This document shows positions 1 to 4,745 of a stretch of 8,691 bases of DNA, piece by piece. Position numbers and translations under genes: made by a program. The notes under the pieces are model-generated. The model was not told where the DNA came from and made no database searches. It saw only the letters and a program-made list of their open reading frames with translations. Origin of the DNA: JBCCWR01 sp039193385 (GTDB taxonomy: Bacteria; Verrucomicrobiota; Verrucomicrobiia; Methylacidiphilales; JBCCWR01); the NCBI GenBank assembly GCA_039193385.1, contig JBCCWR010000101.1, positions 1 through 8,691 of the forward strand, written 5' to 3'. Every line of letters starts with the position of its first letter. Positions within the stretch are counted from its first letter, which is position 1.

Positions 1-2
1 GC

Positions 3-239
3 TTAAGGAAAGATGGCCAGAGTTGCAGGGGACGATTGCCACACGTGGGCGGGGTAGGCATTGATCTGTTCTTTGGAATATAAACTCTGGCAGCCGCATA
101 CCGAAAGTTCGGTCACTGTGGGCCCTAGAGTCAAGTAGCTTCTTTCGGAATTTATTTTTACACCAGCACTGATGCTCCTCATTCTGGCATCTTCGTTGCT
201 GTTGGTTGAGTTGTACATTTTTTGAGGTGGAATAACCAT
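3..239 (-). CDS. Small hypothetical protein, 78 residues
   Basis: I do not recognise this protein. The ATG at 239 follows an AAGGGG ribosome binding site nine bases upstream, and the frame closes with TAA at 3-5, so the ORF is complete. The product has no obvious signal peptide or membrane segment. Its N-terminal third is polar (many Asn, Ser and charged residues), and two cysteines sit close together (Cys48, Cys50) in a Cys-Gly-Cys arrangement. A promoter-like pair at 299-327 on the same strand would give a leader of about 50 bases. It is transcribed away from purC. It could be a genuine lineage-specific small gene, the remnant of a longer one, or chance. Met8 and Met20 are possible alternative starts but have no comparable binding site. 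The case rests on the start signals, not on any known family. Confidence 0.35.
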   Translation of the reverse strand: MVIPPQKMYNSTNSNEDARMRSISAGVKINSERSYLTLGPTVTELSVCGCQSLYSKEQINAYPAHVWQSSPATLAIFP

Positions 240-277
240 GAATCTAAACCCCTTAAAATGATGAGGATAGAGAAGTT

Positions 278-297
278 ATTAAGCATAATTACTTAAT
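278..297. repeat. Short inverted repeat at the putative start of transcription
   Basis: ATTAAG (278-283) and CTTAAT (292-297) are perfect inverted arms around an 8-base AT-rich centre. If the promoter at 299-327 is real, this element covers about +1 to +20 and could be an operator. No T tract follows on either strand, so it does not look like a terminator. Confidence 0.3.
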
Positions 298-298
298 T

Positions 299-327
299 AG
301 TATAAAGTTGTTAATTTTGTGTGACAT
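299..327 (-). promoter_or_regulatory. Possible sigma-70 promoter for the small ORF
   Basis: On the minus strand, ATGTCA (327-322, four of six matches to the -35 consensus) is followed after 17 bases by TATACT (304-299, five of six matches to the -10). Transcription would start near 292, about 50 bases before the ATG at 239. The surroundings are very AT-rich, so chance matches are likely. Confidence 0.3.
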
Positions 328-559
328 GTAAAAACGATAAACCTCGTGACGCTTCTGATAAAGCAAAACACGTGGTGTTGATGATGTTAAGAATGCTAAG
401 GAAAGATCTCTCTCTCGTTCAGCTACGTTGTGGGTCGTCGTCGTTCCATATGAACCCGCATGATGCGATAGGGATTCAGTTAACAGTAAGGTTTTACCTA
501 ATGAGCTCAAGTCCTCGACTGATTTATCACTCAAACAAAATCACAGCATTTGTTTGAAT

Positions 560-588
560 TTGCCAAGAACTGAACATCAGGGCATAAC
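560..588 (+). promoter_or_regulatory. Possible purC promoter, close to the start codon
   Basis: TTGCCA (560-565, five of six to the -35 consensus) and CATAAC (583-588, four of six to the -10) are separated by exactly 17 bases. Transcription from it would begin about 595-597, at or just before the purC ATG, giving a leaderless or nearly leaderless mRNA. This agrees with the absence of a Shine-Dalgarno sequence before purC, but the -10 match is mediocre. Confidence 0.3.
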
Positions 589-596
589 CATCCCCC

Positions 597-1460
597 ATGC
601 AAGATACTCCAGAATTGTTACATTCAGGAAAAGTTCGTGAGGTATATAGTTACGGCCAAGACCAACTCATCCTTGTCGCCTCAGATCGTATATCAGCTTT
701 TGATGTTATTTTGCCTACGTTGATTTCAGGCAAAGGGATCGCGCTGACACAAATCGCTAAGTTCTGGTTCCAACATTTACCTGAACATATTTCACATCAC
801 GTCACTGCCTTTGAATTACCAGATGCCATCCGTAAGCCGGAATGGCTCCGACGCTCCACTCTATGTCATCGAGCTAAGCCACTGATGATGGAATGCATCG
901 TTCGAGGATACCTGGCCGGTTCCGGGTGGAAGGACTACCAAAAAACAGCCATGGTGCAAGGACATGCACTACCGGATGGTCTTGTCGAATCAGCCCCACT
1001 GCCTGAGCCTATTTTTACGCCTTCGACCAAGGCATCTGAGGGACATGACTTGCCGTTAACAGAAGAGGCGGCTCGGCAGCACGTGGGTGATGCCATCTAC
1101 GAGGAAGCAAAAAAGCTCTCTTTGGAAATTTACCAGTGGGCCCATGACTTTGCCAAAGACAGGGGCATCATCATTGCCGATACAAAATTCGAGTTTGGCT
1201 TCATCGATGATAAGCTTGTGCTCATTGATGAAATTCTCACTCCGGACAGTAGCCGCTTCTGGCCTGCTGAACAATATGCCCCTGGTGATAGTCAACCCAG
1301 CTTTGATAAACAATTCATTCGCGACTATCTCTTAACTTTGAAGGACTGGAATGGCCAATCGCCCGGCCCCGAACTTCCCCAGGAAATTGTGCAACAGACT
1401 CAGGCTAAATACGCTGAAGCTTATGAACGTCTTACCGGACAAAAAGCGGACTGGTCATGA
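597..1460 (+). CDS. purC: Phosphoribosylaminoimidazole-succinocarboxamide synthase (SAICAR synthase)
   Basis: This cytoplasmic enzyme joins CAIR and aspartate, using ATP, to make SAICAR in de novo purine synthesis. The 287 residues match the longer SAICAR synthase class (yeast Ade1-like) rather than the short one of about 240 residues. Recognisable parts are the nucleotide-binding N-terminus (LLHSGKVREVY at 7-17, then VASDRISAFDVILP at 27-40), the family signature PLMMECIVRGYLAGSGW (95-111), the substrate loop FTPSTKASEGHD (140-151), ADTKFEFGF (194-202) and LIDEILTPDSSRFWP (209-223). ATG 597 is the only usable start near the conserved N-terminus, because an in-frame TAA lies at 585-587. No Shine-Dalgarno sequence precedes it. 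The TGA stop overlaps the next gene's ATG. No other purine-synthesis gene lies beside it, although the salvage gene apt is nearby on the opposite strand. The function is secure. Confidence 0.96.
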   Translation: MQDTPELLHSGKVREVYSYGQDQLILVASDRISAFDVILPTLISGKGIALTQIAKFWFQHLPEHISHHVTAFELPDAIRKPEWLRRSTLCHRAKPLMMECIVRGYLAGSGWKDYQKTAMVQGHALPDGLVESAPLPEPIFTPSTKASEGHDLPLTEEAARQHVGDAIYEEAKKLSLEIYQWAHDFAKDRGIIIADTKFEFGFIDDKLVLIDEILTPDSSRFWPAEQYAPGDSQPSFDKQFIRDYLLTLKDWNGQSPGPELPQEIVQQTQAKYAEAYERLTGQKADWS

Positions 1461-2374
1461 GTGAAATGATAGACAGGTGCATTGAAGATTGTCTGGCCTC
1501 GCAGGCTATGGAGCAAGGCCATGCTATCAATACACAGTTGATCAACCGCCGCTCACTGGAACGTTTGGCGGAGTGGCTTAAGCAGCATAAGCTCATTGTA
1601 GCGTCATGGAACGAACTCAAGCTGGCACATATTCAGCAATTTTTAGCCGAGCAAAGGAAAGAGCGTAACCTATCACCGGCTTCTTTAAAAATAGAGATCG
1701 TTGCTATCCGTAACTTCACTCAATTTTTGCTTCACGAACATTATATCGAAAAAGATCTGACGACCTGCTTAGAAATACCTCAACTTCACCGCTACCTACC
1801 GGAAATTCTTAGTATCGAAGAGGTAGCAAAAATAATGGGCCACGCTTTTCCAGATACCCCCCTGGGTATGCGTGATCAAGCAATTCTAGAAATGCTTTAT
1901 GCATGTGGTTTACGCGTCAGTGAGCTTACTGATATGAAGATTGAATTTCTTAATGTGAAGCAACAGACCTTACGTGTTATTGGTAAGGGAAATAAAGAAC
2001 GTCTGGTTATTGTGGGTGATAAGGCTATGCAGGCTCTTAATGCGTATATCCAAATAGCCCGCCCTCGTTTACAAAAACAGGATTCTACAAGCGTCATTTT
2101 TCTCTCCCGTCTAGGCCATAAACTTACCACTGCACGCATTTGGGGCATTGTGAAAGAAATAGTTCGGGAATCCGGTATTAAAAAAAATGTTTATCCACAT
2201 TTACTGCGTCATTCTTTTGCTACGCACATGTTGAGCAATGGTGCTGATCTGCGAATTATCCAAGAGCTTCTGGGTCACGCGAACATCAATACGACAGAAA
2301 TTTATACACATGTTGATCAAGCAAGACTCAGTGCTGTGCACCACAAGACGCATCCACGCGCGCACCTTGGCTAA
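1457..2374 (+). CDS. xerD: XerC/XerD-type tyrosine recombinase
   Basis: This is a site-specific tyrosine recombinase of the kind that resolves chromosome dimers at dif with its partner and FtsK. The 305 residues give an N-terminal SAM-like DNA-binding domain (about 8-105) and a catalytic domain (about 115-298). The full catalytic set is visible: Arg153 (CGLRVSEL), Lys177 (GKGNKERL), His248 and Arg251 (HLLRHSFATHM), His274 (LLGHAN) and the nucleophile Tyr283 (EIYTHVD). The C-terminal HPRA is typical of Xer proteins. Length and ending match housekeeping Xer proteins rather than phage integrases, and no phage genes or attachment sites flank it. RVIGKGNKERLV and NGADLR look more like XerD, while LLGHAN and FLSRLG look more like XerC, so the D/C choice is uncertain. 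The ATG overlaps the purC stop (ATGA), implying translational coupling. Confidence 0.9.
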   Translation: MSEMIDRCIEDCLASQAMEQGHAINTQLINRRSLERLAEWLKQHKLIVASWNELKLAHIQQFLAEQRKERNLSPASLKIEIVAIRNFTQFLLHEHYIEKDLTTCLEIPQLHRYLPEILSIEEVAKIMGHAFPDTPLGMRDQAILEMLYACGLRVSELTDMKIEFLNVKQQTLRVIGKGNKERLVIVGDKAMQALNAYIQIARPRLQKQDSTSVIFLSRLGHKLTTARIWGIVKEIVRESGIKKNVYPHLLRHSFATHMLSNGADLRIIQELLGHANINTTEIYTHVDQARLSAVHHKTHPRAHLG

Positions 2375-2395
2375 TATAAGCTATTTGCGGAATAA

Positions 2396-2410
2396 GTAGG
2401 TTCGATCTAC
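2396..2410. promoter_or_regulatory. Palindrome upstream of msrA, possible operator
   Basis: GTAG (2396-2399) and CTAC (2407-2410) flank a centre that nearly continues the symmetry (GTTCGAT, one G-T pair). The 15-base palindrome lies 25 bases before the msrA ATG in a 60-base intergenic gap. With no following T tract it fits an operator better than a terminator for the upstream recombinase gene. The gap contains no strong promoter. Confidence 0.25.
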
Positions 2411-2434
2411 ACTCTTATCAATGGGACTAATAAT

Positions 2435-3025
2435 ATGCTTAAACATCTTACAATACTACTTGGAGCAGCGCTCCTGCACTCAATGGTCATCGCGCAAGAA
2501 AACCCGCTAACAATGAATACTGAAAAAATAATATTAGGCGGAGGTTGTTTTTGGTGTGTCGAAGCAGTCTTTCAGAGAGTTGAGGGGGTTAAAGCAGCCG
2601 TATCAGGTTATATGGGGGGCAAGGTTGATAACCCAACCTATAGAGAAATTTGCAATGGAACTACCGGACATGCCGAAGTGGTAGAAATCGAATTTGATCC
2701 ATCCATTGTTTCACTGGAAGATCTATTAGATCTTTTCTGGCGAGCCCATGATCCAACGACGCTCAACCGACAAGGAGCTGATGTAGGCACTCAATACCGT
2801 TCGGTGATCTTTTACCATGATGACGAACAAAACAAAGTCGCAGAAGAATCCAAGGCCAGTGCTCAAGCAAATTTTGATGATCCCATCGTCACACAAATAA
2901 GCGCTGCGACGAAATTCTACAAAGCCGAGGATTACCACCAGGATTACTATGATCAAAATAAAAACGCAGGCTATTGTCGCGTTGTCATTGCTCCAAAGCT
3001 GAATAAGTTAAAGTTGAAAGATTAG
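2435..3025 (+). CDS. msrA: Peptide-methionine (S)-S-oxide reductase MsrA, probably exported
   Basis: MsrA reduces methionine-S-sulfoxide in proteins and so repairs oxidative damage. After residue 30 the protein follows the family closely: IILGGGCFWCVEAVF (32-46) with catalytic Cys38, SGYMGGKVDNPTY (57-69), GTTGHAEVVEIEFDP (75-89), FWRAHDPTTLNRQGADVGTQY (101-121) and KAEDYHQDYY (163-172). Cys181 in the C-terminal GYC is a likely resolving cysteine. Residues 1-20 (Lys3, then a hydrophobic stretch ending V-I-A before QEN) look like a Sec signal peptide, which would place the enzyme in the periplasm. ATG 2435 has a modest GGGA eight bases upstream. The internal Met27, which would give a cytoplasmic form, has none. 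No msrB is fused or adjacent. The gene is convergent with apt, two bases apart. Confidence 0.95.
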   Translation: MLKHLTILLGAALLHSMVIAQENPLTMNTEKIILGGGCFWCVEAVFQRVEGVKAAVSGYMGGKVDNPTYREICNGTTGHAEVVEIEFDPSIVSLEDLLDLFWRAHDPTTLNRQGADVGTQYRSVIFYHDDEQNKVAEESKASAQANFDDPIVTQISAATKFYKAEDYHQDYYDQNKNAGYCRVVIAPKLNKLKLKD

Positions 3026-3033
3026 ACTTAATC
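3020..3033. repeat. Small hairpin spanning the msrA and apt stop codons
   Basis: GATTA (3020-3024) and TAATC (3029-3033) form a 5-pair inverted repeat across the two facing stop codons. It is too short and AT-rich to be a confident terminator, and no U tract follows on either strand. It is nevertheless the only symmetry at this junction. Confidence 0.2.
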
Positions 3034-3579
3034 ATACTCAAGAATGGCGAAAGCACTCTTGCCATTGAGTTTTTCTCTACCTTTGAGAAAACTCAATTCC
3101 ATAAGAAAAGCTGTTTCTACAACTTGAGCACCAATCTTTTCACATAACTCAACTGCTGCAGCCATTGTTCCTCCTGTGGCAAGGACATCATCAATAACGA
3201 TAACTTTTTCACCTTGATTCAGGGCGTCTTCATGCATTTCAACAGTAGCTTCCCCATATTCCAGACTGTAAGATGCTTCGATACATTTGTAAGGAAGCTT
3301 TCCTTTTTTACGTACCAGAGCGAGACCCACGCCCAATACATATGCGACAGCGCTTCCTATGAGAAATCCACGCGCATCAATGACAACGATTCTGTCGATC
3401 TGTTGCTTTTTATAACGCTCGACCAGTATGGTGACCATGAGACGAAATAGCTCATGATCCGACAAAATGGGGGTGATATCTTTGAAGACAATACCAGGTT
3501 TAGGGAAGTCCTGAATATCTCTTACAGCAAGTCTTAGTTTTTCCGCAGCTTCAGCTTCATTAGGAATAGCAACCGACAT
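3028..3579 (-). CDS. apt: Adenine phosphoribosyltransferase
   Basis: This enzyme converts adenine and PRPP to AMP and pyrophosphate in purine salvage, in the cytoplasm. The 183 residues are close to the usual size of about 170-185. Visible motifs are DIQDFPKPGIVFKDITPIL near the N-terminus, the DARGFLIG loop, ALVRKKGKLP, the flexible-loop region ASYSLEYGEATVEMH, and the PRPP-binding VIVIDDVLATGGTMAAA. The wording SYSLEYG and LMELSFLKGREKL is close to animal APRT, a form also found in some bacteria. The gene begins inside the end of the sigma factor gene, overlapping by 20 bases. Its ATG is preceded by AAGG about 11 bases upstream, within sigma coding sequence, so coupled translation from the same mRNA is likely. 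Its stop faces the msrA stop two bases away. Confidence 0.95.
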   Translation of the reverse strand: MSVAIPNEAEAAEKLRLAVRDIQDFPKPGIVFKDITPILSDHELFRLMVTILVERYKKQQIDRIVVIDARGFLIGSAVAYVLGVGLALVRKKGKLPYKCIEASYSLEYGEATVEMHEDALNQGEKVIVIDDVLATGGTMAAAVELCEKIGAQVVETAFLMELSFLKGREKLNGKSAFAILEYD

Positions 3580-4417
3580 ACCGTGACTGACCTTCTCTAT
3601 CTTTGCGTTCGATTTCTTCCCTTAGCTTTTTCAATGCCTGGTTCTGAAGCTGGCGGATGCGCTCACGGGTCACATTAAGTTTTTTACCCACTTCTTCCAA
3701 TGTCAGTTCTTTACTTCCATCGGAAGGAAAACGAAGCGACAATATCAAACTCTCCCGCTCATCCAGCACATGCAGCACATTTTCCATGGCATTATGTAAA
3801 TTTTTTGAGCTAAGTTCTTCGAACGGGTCTTCTGCCGTGTCATCTGCAATGAGATCGCCTAACTCAGTCGAGTCTTCATCCCCAACCAAGGCATTAAGCG
3901 AGGAAGGTTTCATAGAAACTCTCTTGAGCTTTCTGACTTTTTTCTCAGTTAGACCCAGTTCTTCAGCAAGTTCTTCATCCGAAGGCTCCCGCCCTAATTC
4001 TTCTGCAAGCTGCATGGTCATACGACGCATCTTGGCAAGTTTGTCCACCAAATGAACCGGAAGGCGAATGGTTTTACTTTGATTGGCCAAAGCTCTTTTG
4101 ATGGCTTGCTTGATCCACCACGCTGCATATGTACTAAATTTGTTGCCCATAGTCGGATCAAAACGATCCACAGCTTTCATTAGGCCGATATTACCTTCGG
4201 AAATTAAATCAAGCGTAGGTAAGCCAAACCCGCTGTAGTCATTGGCGATCTTAACGACGAGACGAAGATTCGCCTGGATCATCTGCGCACGTGCGCGTTC
4301 TTCGCCTTTTTGAACACGTGTTGCAACTTCTAATTCTTCTTTGGCGGATAGAAGTGAGATTTTACTAATCTCGTTTAGGTATGTGGCTAATGCGCCTTCT
4401 TTTCGATCTGCTGCCAT
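3560..4417 (-). CDS. Sigma-70 family RNA polymerase sigma factor
   Basis: This sigma factor directs RNA polymerase to promoters. The 285 residues comprise region 1.2 (about 9-40), region 2 (46-116, including NLRLVVKIAND, DLISEGNIGLMKAVDRFDP and FSTYAAWWIKQAIKRAL for -10 recognition and melting), region 3 (about 120-200, with IRLPVHLVDKLAKM) and region 4 (about 214-270, helix-turn-helix TLEEVGKKLNVTRERIRQLQ for the -35). Region 1.1 and the non-conserved insert of large RpoD proteins are missing, so it is a compact primary or group 2 type. In region 4 the usual RFGL is replaced by RFPSDG. I chose ATG 4417 because GGAGAG lies five bases upstream. A frame extension to TTG 4471 adds 18 unconserved residues without a binding site. 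It is the first gene of a pair with apt. The wording resembles PVC-phylum sigma factors. Confidence 0.93.
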   Translation of the reverse strand: MAADRKEGALATYLNEISKISLLSAKEELEVATRVQKGEERARAQMIQANLRLVVKIANDYSGFGLPTLDLISEGNIGLMKAVDRFDPTMGNKFSTYAAWWIKQAIKRALANQSKTIRLPVHLVDKLAKMRRMTMQLAEELGREPSDEELAEELGLTEKKVRKLKRVSMKPSSLNALVGDEDSTELGDLIADDTAEDPFEELSSKNLHNAMENVLHVLDERESLILSLRFPSDGSKELTLEEVGKKLNVTRERIRQLQNQALKKLREEIERKDREGQSRYVGCYS

Positions 4418-4422
4418 AGTTT

Positions 4423-4428
4423 CTCTCC
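4423..4428 (-). promoter_or_regulatory. Ribosome binding site fixing the sigma factor start
   Basis: On the minus strand GGAGAG lies five bases before the ATG at 4417. It supports the 285-residue protein rather than the version beginning at TTG 4471, whose upstream bases contain no purine-rich site. Confidence 0.75.
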
Positions 4429-4479
4429 AACTAAATTTAGATAACTCTAACCAATTCCCCAAAATGAGCAATCCTATTC

Positions 4480-4517
4480 GGATAATTTTTGTTCATTTAT
4501 AAATCTACCTACAAATA
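4480..4517. repeat. Two-part motif, copy A
   Basis: The first part, GGATAATTTTTGTTC (4480-4494), is followed nine bases later by TCTACCTACAAATA (4504-4517). Both parts recur as copy B. This copy lies 63 bases upstream of the sigma factor start. It may be a duplicated regulator-binding site or a remnant of a local tandem duplication. Confidence 0.45.
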
Positions 4518-4543
4518 GATAACCTCAATATTAGAGCGTATGA

Positions 4544-4593
4544 GAATAATTTTTATTCGATTTAATTTATATTTCTGTATCCACCTACTAATA
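4544..4593. repeat. Two-part motif, copy B
   Basis: GAATAATTTTTATTC (4544-4558) differs from its copy A partner at two of 15 positions and is a perfect inverted repeat (GAATAA, 3 bases, TTATTC). TCCACCTACTAATA (4580-4593) differs at two of 14 positions. The first parts start 64 bases apart. The spacer between parts is 21 bases here against 9 in copy A, a difference of about one helical turn. Confidence 0.45.
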
Positions 4594-4665
4594 AACAGGT
4601 TATAAAGCTAAACAACCCGCTAAAACCACAGCAATGACCCGATTTGAGGTAAGATATGTATGATT

Positions 4666-4687
4666 TAAGTGTTTTTAAAAATACTTA
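4666..4687. promoter_or_regulatory. 22-base palindrome upstream of cstA, possible operator
   Basis: TAAGT and ACTTA arms surround TTTTT-AAAAA at the centre, with a single mismatched pair (4671 with 4682). The palindrome ends 58 bases before the cstA ATG. Such a long symmetric site in a promoter region is typical of a dimeric repressor or activator site. The AT-rich background lowers its weight, and no T tract pattern favours a terminator serving a known gene. Confidence 0.35.
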
Positions 4688-4745
4688 CTTTTGAAACCTA
4701 TTATTTAATGCAATGCCGAGTTTTATGTGATAAACATGCCAAATC

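Larger units (their letters stand above)
240..596. other. Intergenic stretch with no convincing gene
   Basis: I find no tRNA, known riboswitch or confident ORF here. ORFs of about 80 codons occur on both strands but overlap each other, lack ribosome binding sites and resemble nothing I know. The stretch holds the AT-rich promoter-like part at 278-327, a small hairpin at 367-379 (AACAC and GTGTT arms, 3-base loop), a GTC-rich patch near 434-445, and a small hairpin (AGGT/ACCT) in 481-500. The last 40 bases carry a possible purC promoter. The middle part, about 330-540, is unexplained and is less AT-rich than the flanking promoter region. It could hold a small RNA or a decayed gene. Confidence 0.5.
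4418..4745. promoter_or_regulatory. Divergent promoter region between sigma factor and cstA
   Basis: This 328-base AT-rich stretch separates two divergently transcribed genes and has no ORF worth calling. It must supply promoters in both directions, but I found no pair of boxes with good consensus and spacing. TATGAT at 4659-4664 and GATAAA at 4729-4734 are possible -10 boxes for cstA without good -35 partners. It contains a duplicated two-part motif (4480-4593) and a 22-base palindrome (4666-4687). Confidence 0.6.

Noticed and set aside
238..261. Plus-strand mini-ORF of seven codons (MNLNPLK) with GAGGTGG seven bases upstream, followed by an ATGA-coupled 12-codon ORF.
   Set aside because: Good binding site and spacing, but so short that chance is likely. 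It lies antisense to the start of the 78-residue ORF and has no run of regulatory codons pointing to attenuation.
279..310. Resemblance to a dif recombination site (TTATGCTTAAT on the minus strand, with TATACTAA on the other side of an 8-base centre), tempting because a Xer recombinase is nearby.
   Set aside because: Only the arm nearest the TTATG core resembles dif and the other arm matches poorly. The AT-rich context makes this expected by chance, and xer genes are usually not next to dif.
289..534. 81-codon minus-strand ORF and the overlapping 78-codon plus-strand ORF at 321-557.
   Set aside because: They cover the same DNA, the minus one starts at TTG, neither has a ribosome binding site, and neither resembles a known protein.
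240..596. Purine or ZTP riboswitch controlling purC.
   Set aside because: I could not find the conserved core sequences of either class, and no terminator-like hairpin precedes purC.
1457..2374. Phage or integrative-element integrase.
   Set aside because: Length, HPRA ending and motif wording match housekeeping XerC/XerD. No cargo genes, attachment repeats or tRNA are adjacent.
3657..4055. 132-codon plus-strand ORF, rich in serine, antisense to the sigma factor gene.
   Set aside because: It is a shadow of the well-supported sigma gene, with low-complexity serine runs typical of reversed coding sequence.
4418..4471. Longer sigma factor starting at TTG 4471.
   Set aside because: The extra 18 residues have no family match and no binding site, while ATG 4417 has GGAGAG at ideal distance.
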